DNA of 50,249 nucleotides. Source: JAGLQQ01 sp043806135. Its GTDB lineage: Bacteria > Omnitrophota > Gorgyraeia > B26-G9. Made by a program: the position numbers and the translations under genes. Position 1 is the first letter of the stretch. Every line of letters begins with the position of its first letter. This document shows, piece after piece, positions 1 through 8,136 of the stretch. The notes under the pieces are model-generated. The model was not told where the DNA came from and did no database searches. It worked only from the letters and a program-made list of their open reading frames with translations. The DNA lies in assembly GCA_043806135.1 (NCBI GenBank), contig JAZDHG010000083.1, forward strand, positions 1 through 50,249. Reading direction: 5' to 3'.

Positions 1-53
1 TTATCTTCTGTTTTTGTCTGTGTATTCAGTGGGGCTATTATTTTTGTTTCCAT
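1..53 (-). CDS. possible 5' end of a leftward gene (partial)
   Basis: On the minus strand an ATG at 53 opens a frame that stays open to the window edge and would begin METKIIAPLNTQ. AAGG lies only a few bases upstream, too close for a good ribosome binding site. The sequence also resembles low-complexity intergenic repeats, so this may not be a gene at all. Confidence 0.18.
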   Translation of the reverse strand, partial: METKIIAPLNTQTKTED

Positions 54-120
54 GTCCTTAGGTTATCGGGCATTGAACAGGCTGGAGATGTAAAATAGCG
101 GATAGGGTTTAGCGATTTTA

Positions 121-142
121 AGTAAAAAGTAAAAAGGTAAAA
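121..142. repeat. low-complexity GTAAAAAG tract
   Basis: Tandem GTAAAAAG / GGTAAAAG units. A near-identical tract lies at 50138-50170, at the other end of the window. Such tracts often mark junk or recombined intergenic DNA; no function is apparent. Confidence 0.5.
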
Positions 143-301
143 GATCTAAACAACTAGTCTCAGGTTATCGGTTGCGATGCCCGTATCGTCTAAAAAAGGC
201 AACGTCTGCGGTAAATGCAAATTAGCTCCCGCCACAAAGCACGGCGGGCAGGCATAGCTCTTAGCAAAAGCAAAAAGTAGGAATATGCTTGTAGGAAAAC
301 A

Positions 302-536
302 AATTAACCGCAGATGGACGCAGATAAACGCGGATGAAAACATATGCTTAACTTGACATTGTCAAGTTAGGCCTTCACAAACCAAGTTCAGAAGGAAAAT
401 ACATTTTCCTTACTGAGTATTGGGTTGATGAAGGCATGCGGCTTTAGCGCAGCCGCAAATAAGCATATGATTTTCCGGAAACAGCATTAGGGTTCTGCGT
501 TAATCAGCGTTTATCAAGCGAAGCGGGCGGTTAATT
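302..536. repeat. large palindromic intergenic repeat
   Basis: AATTAACCGC at 302-311 is the exact inverse complement of GCGGTTAATT at 527-536. Further in, CATATGCTTA (341-350) pairs with TAAGCATATG (460-469). Smaller hairpins lie inside: AACTTGAC/GTCAAGTT at 350-368 and GCGGCT/AGCCGC at 439-457. The outer arms hold the 'cgcagat' type words common in dispersed intergenic repeats of environmental bacteria. I see no supportable gene between 54 and 610; the leftward open frame at 146-343 is only this repeat translated. Confidence 0.6.
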
Positions 537-610
537 AAATCATCTGTGTTTAAAAGTGTCAACTATTTCAGTACAAGATACAGCAAGGTATTAGTTATGC
601 TGTTTATGAT

Positions 611-686
611 GCCCACGTAGCTCAGTTGGTAGAGCAAGGCTTTCGTAAAGCTTAGGTCGGAGGTTCGACTCCTCTCGTGGGCTCCA
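611..686 (+). tRNA. tRNA-Thr (anticodon CGU)
   Basis: A complete cloverleaf can be drawn. Acceptor GCCCACG pairs with CGTGGGC, the D-arm is GCTC/GAGC, the anticodon stem AGGCT/AGCTT encloses loop TTCGTAA with anticodon CGT, and the T-arm GGAGG/CCTCT encloses TTCGACT. CCA is encoded. The last 21 bases (666-686) are repeated exactly at 819-839, at the end of a small element inserted directly downstream. Confidence 0.95.
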
Positions 687-839
687 AAGATTGACAAGTT
701 GAGGAGTCGAAACAAGTTGAACGCCGACCAGGCGGGAGGAAGAACGAGCAGGACTGCGAGTGGCAGTGAAACGGGTGGGCCTGCGCAGCGAAAAACAGGA
801 AGTTTTTTGCGTAGTAGGCGACTCCTCTCGTGGGCTCCA
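687..839 (+). mobile_element. tRNA-tail mini-element, copy 1 (tRNA-Thr)
   Basis: This 153-bp unit begins right after the tRNA CCA and ends with an exact 21-bp copy of the tRNA-Thr 3' end (819-839). Near its left end GAGGAGTCGAA is the inverse complement of the host tRNA's T-arm. The body (from about ACAAGTTGAACGCCGACC to GTAGTAGG) is closely related to 18540-18645, which follows tRNA-Val. A stem AAAAAC/GTTTTT around AGGAA lies near the right end. No protein is encoded; open frames here are translation artefacts. Confidence 0.75.
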
Positions 840-1010
840 AAGATTGACAAGTTGAGGAGTCGAAACAAGTTGAACGCCGACCAGACGGGAGGAAGAACGA
901 GCAGCCCTGAACCAGAGCGACCGCGGAACCAGAGCATAGCGCGGTTTACGGCAAGAGCTCGGTACAGGGCGTGGACTGCGAGCGGCAATGAAACGGTTGT
1001 TAAGCCAAAC
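840..1010 (+). mobile_element. tRNA-tail mini-element, degenerate tandem copy
   Basis: Bases 840-904 repeat 687-751 almost exactly, so the element is in tandem with a 153-bp period. The copy is then interrupted at 905-973 by a palindromic insert, resumes at 974 (GACTGCGAGCGGCAATGAAA) and fades out before the MFS gene. It has no terminal tRNA copy. Confidence 0.6.
905..969. repeat. palindromic insert, CCCTGAACC...GGTACAGGG
   Basis: The insert starts CCCTGAACCAG and ends CGGTACAGGG. It splits the second tRNA-tail unit precisely between GCAG and GACTGCGAG. On the opposite strand its ends read CCCTGTACCG and CTGGTTCAGGG, the same ends as the hairpin at 18754-18791, so the two belong to one small repeat family. 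Confidence 0.5.
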
Positions 1011-1032
1011 TTCATAAATAGGGGGAAATCTT

Positions 1033-2271
1033 TTGAATAAGTTCAGTTATGTTCTTAAAGAAAAGAATTTTTTCTGTTTTTGGCTTGGCCAAATCATCTC
1101 CCAGTTTGGGGATAGGCTAAATCAGATGGCCTTGATTGCCTTGATTTATAACCGGACCGGCGGTTCAGCTTTTGGTTTGGCTAAGATAATGTCGTTTACG
1201 ATTATTCCCTCTTTTTTGGTCAGTCCCTTTGCCGGTGCTTATGTCGACCGCTGGAATTATAAGTACACGATGATTATAAGTGATATTATCCGTGCTGTTT
1301 TGGTTCTGCTTATCCCCTTGTGGTTTGTGAAAATGAACACGCTTGTGCCGCTTTATATCTGCGTTTTTCTTGTTTTTACAACAAGTTGTTTTTTTCTTCC
1401 ATCAAAATTTTCCATAATTCCTGAGTTGGTAGTTAAAGAGAATCTGCTGATTGCTAATTCTCTGACAAATACAACGGTGATGATTGCGGCTGTCCTTGGG
1501 GTAGGATTAGGAGGAACATTAATAGAAAAAGTGGGGGCAAAGTCCGGGTTTTATATTGATTCATTTACTTATCTTATCTCCGGCCTGCTGCTTTGTTTTG
1601 TGAATGTAAAGAACAGAAATAAAATAAAGATCAATAGAACTGATGATGCCGCAGTGGAAAACGGGTCAATATTTTCTGATATAAAAGAGGGGATCAAATA
1701 TGTCATAGCTAATCCTTATTTGCGTTTTGTTTTTTTTACTATTTTTATGCTTATGTCAGCTGCCGGAGCGCTTTATATTGTGGCGATAGTCTTTATCCAA
1801 AATGTTTTCAGTTCAGTAACCCGGGATCTGGGTGTATTATCAATATTTATAGGAGTTGGTTTCTTTCTGGGAGCATTGATATGCGGAAGGTTTTTTGATA
1901 AGATCTCCAAGGTTAGAATAATATTTTTCAGCCTGATCGCAAGCGGTATTTTTATCGGATGTTTTGCTGTTTTATTGAAAATGTTTTCGCAAATTTATAT
2001 AGCAATGATACTTTCCGTATTAATAGGCATAAGTGTCGGGCCGATTTTTATTTCCGGCAACACATTAATACATGAAGTTATAAAGTCCAATATGAGAGGG
2101 AGAATATTCAGCATTTTAGGCATAATCATGAATTTGGGATTTCTTATCTTTATGTTTGTCTCTTCAAAACTTTCAGAATTCTCAAATCCTATGTGGGTGA
2201 TTTTAGTAATATCCGCTTGTTTTATATTATACGGAATATTTGGATTGCTAAGGTTCAAGTCAAAACGTTAA
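1033..2271 (+). CDS. MFS transporter (EntS/MFS_3-like)
   Basis: This 412-residue protein has about twelve hydrophobic segments, typical of a Major Facilitator Superfamily exporter in the inner membrane. The N-terminus has the conserved FWLGQIISQFGDRLNQMA segment of the MFS_3/enterobactin-exporter-like group, with a second MFS-like motif (FAGAYVDRWNYK) after the second helix. A central charged loop near residues 195-215 separates the two six-helix halves. The TTG start at 1033 is preceded by GGGGGAAA at 1021, a good ribosome binding site, and agrees with the family N-terminus. The substrate cannot be read from sequence. The gene stands alone, directly after the tRNA-Thr repeat cluster, with no clear promoter visible. 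Confidence 0.85.
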   Translation: MNKFSYVLKEKNFFCFWLGQIISQFGDRLNQMALIALIYNRTGGSAFGLAKIMSFTIIPSFLVSPFAGAYVDRWNYKYTMIISDIIRAVLVLLIPLWFVKMNTLVPLYICVFLVFTTSCFFLPSKFSIIPELVVKENLLIANSLTNTTVMIAAVLGVGLGGTLIEKVGAKSGFYIDSFTYLISGLLLCFVNVKNRNKIKINRTDDAAVENGSIFSDIKEGIKYVIANPYLRFVFFTIFMLMSAAGALYIVAIVFIQNVFSSVTRDLGVLSIFIGVGFFLGALICGRFFDKISKVRIIFFSLIASGIFIGCFAVLLKMFSQIYIAMILSVLIGISVGPIFISGNTLIHEVIKSNMRGRIFSILGIIMNLGFLIFMFVSSKLSEFSNPMWVILVISACFILYGIFGLLRFKSKR

Positions 2272-2345
2272 CATATTATCATAAAATGTGTTATGAACAT
2301 TAAAACAATTGGATAGAATTGTGGATAATGCAAGGATAAGTAGTT

Positions 2346-2374
2346 TTGACAATAAGTTCAGTTTATGCTAATAT
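2346..2374 (+). promoter_or_regulatory. sigma70-type promoter upstream of accD
   Basis: TTGACA (2346-2351), 17-bp spacer and TAATAT (2369-2374) with an extended TGC in front. Transcription would start near 2381, inside the dispersed repeat that follows, giving accD a leader of about 215 nt. Confidence 0.6.
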
Positions 2375-2375
2375 A

Positions 2376-2511
2376 GGCTCTGTTGCAAGATAACAGAGCC
2401 GCACAGATAATCACAGATGTTTGACTGATGACCGCAGATATCGCTTGTCGATAATCTGTAGCCACTTTGTGTCTTTAATGATGCTATTCTGTGCAGGGCT
2501 GTGTTTGGTAA
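2376..2511 (+). repeat. dispersed 136-bp TIR repeat, copy A
   Basis: The copy opens with a hairpin (GGCTCTGTT/AACAGAGCC, 2376-2400) followed by GCACAGATAATCACAGAT, and ends TTCTGTGCAGGGCTGTGTTTGG. The two ends are imperfect inverted repeats. It aligns along its length with copy B at 10122-10257 and in part with inverted copy C at 41777-41881. No coding capacity. Confidence 0.75.
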
Positions 2512-2595
2512 GAATCACATAGATAATACCTAACTTGGAAAAGCGTTAATTTCTGCTTAAAATAAGGGAGCGTAGAAATTTAGAAAGAAGATATA

Positions 2596-3429
2596 ATGTT
2601 TGGAAAGCCGAAATATACAATAGTAAAAATTAAGAAAAAAGATATGCCCGGCGGCTTATGCACAAAATGTTCTGGTTGCGGGCAAATTATTTTCAATAAA
2701 CAACTTAAAGAAAACATAAGCATATGTCCTAAATGCGATTACCATTTTATTCTAGGGGCTTGGGACAGGCTGTCTCTTTTGGTGGATGAGGGTACATTTA
2801 AGGAATTCGACGCTAAGATGGCGCCTGTGGATATTATTGGATTTAAGGGGCCAAAGACCTATGTTCAAAAAATAAAGCAGGACCAAAAGAATACCGGGCT
2901 TGTAGATGCTGTAATTACGGGCAAGGGTGAAATTAATAAAAAAAAAGTAGTTTTTGCAGTTACGGATTCTAACTTCATTATGGGCTCAATGGGCTCTGTT
3001 GTAGGGGAGAAGATAACTAGAGCTACGGAACTGGCAACCCAAGAGAATTTACCCCTGGTCATTGTCTCTGGATCTGGCGGCGGAGCGAGAATGTATGAAG
3101 GGATGTTTAGTCTGATGCAAATGGCAAAGACATCCGCAGCTTTGGCAAAACATAAAGAAAAAGGTCTGCTGTTTATTTCTGTTTTGACCAACCCTACTAT
3201 GGCAGGGATTATGGCCAGCTTTGCCAGCTTGGGGGATGTGATTATTGCTGAACCCAAGGCTTTGATTGGTTTCACCGGTCCGAGAGTTATTGAACAGACA
3301 ATCAGGCAGAAATTACCGCCTGGTTTTCAAAGCTCAGAATTTTTATTAGAGCACGGACTTATAGATTCTATTGTACATAGAAAACAGTTAAAAATTATGT
3401 TAGCTAATCTGATTAATTATTTAAGTTAA
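2596..3429 (+). CDS. accD: acetyl-CoA carboxylase carboxyltransferase, beta subunit
   Basis: AccD is half of the carboxyltransferase that moves carboxyl from biotin to acetyl-CoA, giving malonyl-CoA for fatty acid synthesis in the cytoplasm. The N-terminal zinc ribbon is intact: Cys25, Cys28, Cys44 and Cys47 in the C-x2-C-x15-C-x2-C pattern. The crotonase-like core follows, with SGSGGGARMYEG (oxyanion glycines) and FTGPRVIEQTIRQKLP near the C-terminus. At 277 residues it has normal length. The ATG at 2596 is preceded by AGAAAGAAG. accA is not adjacent, so the partner subunit must be encoded elsewhere. Confidence 0.95.
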   Translation: MFGKPKYTIVKIKKKDMPGGLCTKCSGCGQIIFNKQLKENISICPKCDYHFILGAWDRLSLLVDEGTFKEFDAKMAPVDIIGFKGPKTYVQKIKQDQKNTGLVDAVITGKGEINKKKVVFAVTDSNFIMGSMGSVVGEKITRATELATQENLPLVIVSGSGGGARMYEGMFSLMQMAKTSAALAKHKEKGLLFISVLTNPTMAGIMASFASLGDVIIAEPKALIGFTGPRVIEQTIRQKLPPGFQSSEFLLEHGLIDSIVHRKQLKIMLANLINYLS

Positions 3430-3492
3430 CAGGCAATTGGACAAATCCTACCGGATAAAACATAACTAACTTTTAATCCCTTCTTTGGAATT

Positions 3493-3566
3493 CTCCGGGC
3501 TTAAGCCCGGAGATGAACTGGGATTGTTCGGAGCGGGAGGGAGCCTCGGCCTTTAGGCTGAGGCTC
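3493..3566. repeat. two strong hairpins downstream of accD
   Basis: A perfect palindrome CTCCGGGCTTAAGCCCGGAG (3493-3512) is followed by a stem GAGCCTCGGCC/GGCTGAGGCTC with a TTTA loop (3541-3566). Neither has a T-run, so they look like repeat hairpins rather than intrinsic terminators, though they could protect the accD transcript 3' end. Nothing else recognisable lies in 3430-3706. Confidence 0.6.
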
Positions 3567-3706
3567 CACTCGACTATAATATTTTGGCTGTTAGTTCTGT
3601 AAATAGTAGTCCTATTAATAAAAAAAGCACAGGTAAATGTTAAAAATTGCAAAAATTCAGAGAAGTTCATGCCGTTAGGAATAATATATTAAGATGAGGA
3701 GAAATC

Positions 3707-4711
3707 ATGAATCAGGATCGGCGTAAGGTTGCGAATTGTCGCTATACAATCGGAGTTGATTTCGGAGGTACTTTTGTAAAATTGGCTCTGGTGCGTTTTT
3801 GGGATAAAGGTTTTAAAATCGAGGGATTTTCTTCGTTTGAAACCAAGGATTATAATAAAGATGCTTTGATCGAGCAGCTGGTGATCAGGATAATAAAACT
3901 TAAAGCAGAAAGTACCTATAAAGGCAATCGTGTGCTCGGAGTAGGTATTGGTGTTCCCGGCAGGGTCCATTTTGATAAAGGAATGATTTTTGATCTGACA
4001 AATGTTCCCGGCTGGAAAAATGTGAATCTGAAAGAAGCTCTTCAACCTAAAGTCAAAATCCCTGTATTGGTTGATAATGATGCTAACCTGATGGCTTTAG
4101 CAGAAAGTAAATTCGGGGCTGCCAAAGGGCATAAGGATTGTATTTGCGTAACCATGGGTACGGGTATCGGCGGGGGTATTATTCTTAACCATAAGGTTTA
4201 CCGGGGAATAAATTTTGCTGCCGGAGAAATAGGTCATATGACCATAAATGAAAACGGACCTCTTTGTATTTGCGGGGGCAAAGGCTGCGTTGAGCGCTAT
4301 ATTGGAAACCGCTATATTCTTGAAGAGGCAATAAAAAAATTACGTTTGGGTGCAAGGAGCAGTATAAAAGCTAAGCTTAATGGAAGGTATTCAAACCTCA
4401 CTCTTGAGATGTTAACCAATGCCGCCAGGAAAAAGGATCCTTTTTCCTTGCTGATCTGGCAAGAGGTAGGTAAACATATGGGGGCAGTACTTGCTAATGT
4501 CGTAAACTTGCTTAATCCGGAGATTATTGTGGTTGGAGGAGGAGTGGCAAAGGCAGGAGCTTTTATCCTTGGACCGATGCGCAGAATTGTAAAAGAAAGA
4601 GCTTTTCAGGTTTCCTGCCGTAATTTGAAGATTGTTGCTTCAAAGTTCAGCAATAAGGCGGGAATTATAGGCGCAGCAGCTCTGGTCCTGGCAAACAAGG
4701 AGAAAAAATGA
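3707..4711 (+). CDS. ROK family sugar kinase (glucokinase-like)
   Basis: A 334-residue ROK protein, probably an ATP-dependent cytoplasmic hexose kinase. The phosphate-binding DFGGT is at residues 18-22, the catalytic-Asp region reads PVLVDNDANLMALAE, the second phosphate loop is MGTGIGGGIIL, and the ROK signature GEIGHMTI is followed by the zinc site CICGGKGC. All key elements are present, which argues for an active kinase and not a ROK repressor; there is also no N-terminal helix-turn-helix. GAGGAG precedes the ATG at 3707. The stop overlaps the next start by 4 bp, so it is translationally coupled to a sugar-nucleotide SDR and probably serves envelope sugar supply. The exact sugar is unknown. 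Confidence 0.88.
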   Translation: MNQDRRKVANCRYTIGVDFGGTFVKLALVRFWDKGFKIEGFSSFETKDYNKDALIEQLVIRIIKLKAESTYKGNRVLGVGIGVPGRVHFDKGMIFDLTNVPGWKNVNLKEALQPKVKIPVLVDNDANLMALAESKFGAAKGHKDCICVTMGTGIGGGIILNHKVYRGINFAAGEIGHMTINENGPLCICGGKGCVERYIGNRYILEEAIKKLRLGARSSIKAKLNGRYSNLTLEMLTNAARKKDPFSLLIWQEVGKHMGAVLANVVNLLNPEIIVVGGGVAKAGAFILGPMRRIVKERAFQVSCRNLKIVASKFSNKAGIIGAAALVLANKEKK

Positions 4712-5673
4712 GGATCCTGATCACCGGAGGAGCGGGATTTATTGGCTCTTATCTGGCAGAGAGCCTGTTAAATGATGGGTACGAAGTAACAGTTATAGAT
4801 AATCTTTCCACAGGGTCTAAGGATAATATATCGCATTTAGAGATTAATCAAAGATTTAAACTAGTTGTGGGAGACATCCTGGATTATAAGAGCATGCTTA
4901 AATATGTCAGCGAATGCGATTGTGTATATCACTTAGCTGCTGCAGTAGGAGTTAAATATGTTCTTGAAAATCAGTTGGATTCTTTAATAACTAATGTCCG
5001 CGGTACTGAGATTGTCCTTGATCTAGCACATGTTTTTAATAAGAAAATTTTTTTCTCTTCTTCATCCGAGGTTTACGGTAAAAACGGCGGTTCAAAGAGC
5101 TTTAAGGAAACCGATGACAGGACCCTGGGGGCAGTAAATATCTCGCGCTGGGGATATGCTTTTTCCAAAGGGTTTGATGAATTTTTAGCAGTGGCTTATC
5201 ACCGGTCTAAAGGTCTGCCCGTGGTTGTCGGACGATTATTTAATATCTGCGGGCCGAAGCAAAGTCCGCATTACGGCATGGTCATACCGCGTTTTGTGCA
5301 GCAGGCGCTTAAAAATGAACCGATAACCGTTTATGGCGACGGCAATCAGGTGCGTTCATTCACTTATATAACGGACGCGGTAGCGGCAATCAAAGCGATT
5401 ATGGCGGAAAAAGAGGCTGAAGGCGATGTTTTTAATATCGGAAGCTGTGAATCGATCAGCATTCTGGAACTGGCTGAAAAGATTAAGGCTTTTAGCCATA
5501 GCAGTTCCCAGATACGACTGGTTCCTTATGAACAGGCCTATGATCATAATTTTGAAGATATGTTTTATAGAGTGCCTGATATTTCTAAGATAGAAAAGCT
5601 TATCGGTCCATTTGCTAATCTGAAATTAGACGCAATGATTGAGAAAATCATTAATCATTATAGAGGTAATTAG
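4708..5673 (+). CDS. NAD-dependent sugar-nucleotide epimerase/dehydratase (extended SDR)
   Basis: A 321-residue extended short-chain dehydrogenase/reductase. The Rossmann dinucleotide loop GGAGFIG is at residues 7-13, the active-site Ser lies in FFSSSSEVYG (about 116-123), and the catalytic Tyr150 and Lys154 sit in GYAFSK. The C-terminal NDP-sugar binding part includes GRLFNICGP and VYGDGNQVRSFTYI, as in UDP-glucuronate decarboxylases, dTDP-glucose dehydratases and UDP-glucose 4-epimerases. I cannot choose among those from sequence. It overlaps the ROK kinase by 4 bp and its stop directly abuts the LptD-like gene, so the three form one operon that looks devoted to lipopolysaccharide or other surface sugars. 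Confidence 0.88.
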   Translation: MRILITGGAGFIGSYLAESLLNDGYEVTVIDNLSTGSKDNISHLEINQRFKLVVGDILDYKSMLKYVSECDCVYHLAAAVGVKYVLENQLDSLITNVRGTEIVLDLAHVFNKKIFFSSSSEVYGKNGGSKSFKETDDRTLGAVNISRWGYAFSKGFDEFLAVAYHRSKGLPVVVGRLFNICGPKQSPHYGMVIPRFVQQALKNEPITVYGDGNQVRSFTYITDAVAAIKAIMAEKEAEGDVFNIGSCESISILELAEKIKAFSHSSSQIRLVPYEQAYDHNFEDMFYRVPDISKIEKLIGPFANLKLDAMIEKIINHYRGN

Positions 5674-8085
5674 TTGAACTTCTTTAAATTAAAGCTACAT
5701 CCTTATTCTCTGAGTTCTCTCCTTGAATCCCTTCTTATTATCCTGATTAGTTTTTTCTTTTTGCATGATGCCGCATTTGGCCAGAGCATTGCCTCTACTC
5801 AAGACAAGTCAAAAACCCCTCTCAGCAGGCCTATTGTTGTTGATGCGGATAATGTAGAGTACTTTAACTCAGGATCCATGATTAAAGGTACCGGTAATGT
5901 GAAGATAGACTATGATCAAGTGATCTTAAAGGCAGATAATATTGAGGTTGATCTTAAAACAAATGAGGCCATGGCAACCGGCAGGGTAAGTGTTTTTTAT
6001 AATGGGATCACAATTACAGGGGATAAACTTGAATATAATTTTCAATCCAGAAAAGGCAGAATGCTGCAGGCGCAGGATGAGGGGGGAAAACTGGTAGAGG
6101 TAACTCACAGCGATATAAGGATCACGGCAAAGCAGATAGATTTTGATTTAGAAGCAAGAGTTGCGGTTGCGCCCGGCGATATTAAGATTGAAAGAGGTAA
6201 ATCAGTTTCTTGGGGAAAAGATCTGGCCTATGATTTTAATAAGGAAACCGGTAGTTTTAAAGATATCACATATGTTGATATGCCCTGGCATGCTAAAGCT
6301 GCTGAGGGAGAAAAAGCAGATAAGGAAAAGTATATTTTTAACCGTGCCTATGTGACGACTTGCGATAAGGATAAACCGGATTATCGGGTTCAGGCTAAGC
6401 GCTTTTATGTATATCCGGACGATAAAGTAGTGGCCAAAAATGTAGTTATTTTTATCGGCAATGTACCGGTGATGTATTTGCCTTACTGGAAGCAATCATT
6501 TGATAGCAACTATATTGTATCTTTGAGTGTGGGTAAAAAGAAAGACTGGGGATGGTTTGCTTTAAGTTCCATGAGATATTATTTAAATGAAAATTTAAAA
6601 ACTACTGTTCATCTCGATCAACGTGACCTTAAAGGAACTGCCGGCGGAGCGGATTTTGATTATGATGCCAAAAAATTCGGTAAGGGAACGCTTAAGACCT
6701 ATCATATGAATGAAAGAGACAAATACTACCGAAGCACAGATGACCCCCGCACAAGAAATATTCAGGAAACAGAAAGATACAGGGTCAAGCTAAACCATAG
6801 ATGGGAAATTGATTCTTCGACTTTAGCGATGCTTGAGTATGAGAAATTCAGCGATATATTCTTCACAAAAGATTATCTTTATAAGGAATATGAGGATAAT
6901 ACTCAGCCGGCAACTGAAGCATACATTACTCACTATGAAGACAGCTATAGCCTTAGCCTGTATTCGCGCAAAAGGACAAACCGGTTCTATTCAGAAGTTG
7001 AACGTCTTCCTGAAGTTACCTTAAACACAGTAAGCCGGGAAATTTCTGATTTAAATCTTTATTTTCGTCAGGATATTGAAGCTGCCAACCTGAACAAAAA
7101 ACAAGCTAATAGCGATATTGATACAGATGCTAACAGGTTTGATACTTATTCTGAACTTAAATACCCGACAAAACTGCCGGACGGGCTGGACTGGATAAAT
7201 GTAGCTCCGTATGCAGGTATGCGCCAGACATATTATTCCAAGGATAATATGGGTGCAGAAGAGAACTTTTTCAGGGGAATAGGTTATTACGGTATGGAAC
7301 TGAACACTAAGTTTTTCCGGGTTTTTGATTATAGCGGTAATGCTTTGGGAATAGAGTTAAACAAGCTGCGTCATGTGATTAGTCCCAAGATAAATTATGA
7401 TTATATCCATACCCCGACCGTGCAGGCAGATAAACTGGGTACTTTTGATGATATAGATTCGATAACTAAGAAAAATTCGTTTACATTCGGGATTGAAAAT
7501 CATCTGCAGACTAAATGGAAACAAAAAAACAGTGCTGAACTGGAAAATGTAGATATACTTTATTTTTACCCCTGGGTTGAGTACATACAAAATTCCGCTC
7601 CCGGAGTTAAGCATTTCGGATATATCAATGCGGAGCTTGATTTAAAGCCGAATCGATGGTTATGGGCTGAGTCGGACACTGTTTTTAACCAGTATCAAAA
7701 AAGGATACAAACTATCAATGCCGATCTTTATGCATCAGGAGATGATAAATGGCAGATCGCCCTCGGCAAGCGTTATGACCGGGATATAAGCGAACAATCT
7801 ACAGCCAGTTTATATTATAAGTTAAATGAAAAATGGCAGGTAGGTACATACACAAGGTACTTGTCCTACACTGATGTTTTTCAGGAACAGCAGTATTCGA
7901 TATACAGGGATCTCCATTGCTGGTTATTAGAAACGGCATATAATATCAAGCTTAATGATGATGGCTCAATTCAAGACAAAACGATCTTTTTCGTATTCAA
8001 GTTAAAGGCTTTTCCCGGACAGACGCCCATGAGATTTTCAGTAGGATATGAAACTGCAGACAGGTTGAGTCCGGAAAGTTATTAA
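5674..8085 (+). CDS. lptD: LptD-like outer-membrane LPS assembly protein
   Basis: LptD forms the outer-membrane barrel that inserts lipopolysaccharide into the outer leaflet, with periplasmic LptA/OstA-like strands at its entrance. This 803-residue protein has a signal peptide (hydrophobic residues about 18-36, then AAFGQ), an OstA-like domain (about 50-150, with repeated KGTGNVKIDYDQVILKADNI-type strands) and a long aromatic-rich barrel region ending in a short tail. The start is TTG at 5674, right after the previous stop, with AGAGG at 5662-5666. Length matches LptD. The usual partner LptE is not visible. It is the best evidence in the window for an LPS-bearing outer membrane. Confidence 0.87.
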   Translation: MNFFKLKLHPYSLSSLLESLLIILISFFFLHDAAFGQSIASTQDKSKTPLSRPIVVDADNVEYFNSGSMIKGTGNVKIDYDQVILKADNIEVDLKTNEAMATGRVSVFYNGITITGDKLEYNFQSRKGRMLQAQDEGGKLVEVTHSDIRITAKQIDFDLEARVAVAPGDIKIERGKSVSWGKDLAYDFNKETGSFKDITYVDMPWHAKAAEGEKADKEKYIFNRAYVTTCDKDKPDYRVQAKRFYVYPDDKVVAKNVVIFIGNVPVMYLPYWKQSFDSNYIVSLSVGKKKDWGWFALSSMRYYLNENLKTTVHLDQRDLKGTAGGADFDYDAKKFGKGTLKTYHMNERDKYYRSTDDPRTRNIQETERYRVKLNHRWEIDSSTLAMLEYEKFSDIFFTKDYLYKEYEDNTQPATEAYITHYEDSYSLSLYSRKRTNRFYSEVERLPEVTLNTVSREISDLNLYFRQDIEAANLNKKQANSDIDTDANRFDTYSELKYPTKLPDGLDWINVAPYAGMRQTYYSKDNMGAEENFFRGIGYYGMELNTKFFRVFDYSGNALGIELNKLRHVISPKINYDYIHTPTVQADKLGTFDDIDSITKKNSFTFGIENHLQTKWKQKNSAELENVDILYFYPWVEYIQNSAPGVKHFGYINAELDLKPNRWLWAESDTVFNQYQKRIQTINADLYASGDDKWQIALGKRYDRDISEQSTASLYYKLNEKWQVGTYTRYLSYTDVFQEQQYSIYRDLHCWLLETAYNIKLNDDGSIQDKTIFFVFKLKAFPGQTPMRFSVGYETADRLSPESY

Positions 8086-8086
8086 C

Positions 8087-8107
8087 CCGGTTTTTCCCGG
8101 GATTTTA
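8087..8107 (+). terminator. weak hairpin terminator after lptD
   Basis: CCCGG, a short T-rich loop and CCGGG, followed by ATTTTAT immediately after the lptD stop. The T-tract is poor, so termination may be partial. Confidence 0.4.
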
Positions 8108-8136
8108 TCTTGCAAAAAGGAAAAAACAGAGGTACT

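Noticed and set aside
146..343. Leftward 65-codon open frame
   Set aside because: It is the translation of a palindromic intergenic repeat (the peptide resembles the ICVHLRL-type artefacts of such repeats), with no ribosome binding site.
840..904. A second tRNA-Thr gene downstream of the first
   Set aside because: Only the last 21 bases of the tRNA are present at 819-839; no acceptor 5' strand, D-arm or anticodon arm.
563..1040. Open frames on both strands over tRNA-Thr and its downstream repeat
   Set aside because: They translate a tRNA gene and the tRNA-tail element; internal peptide repeats only mirror the 153-bp DNA repeat.
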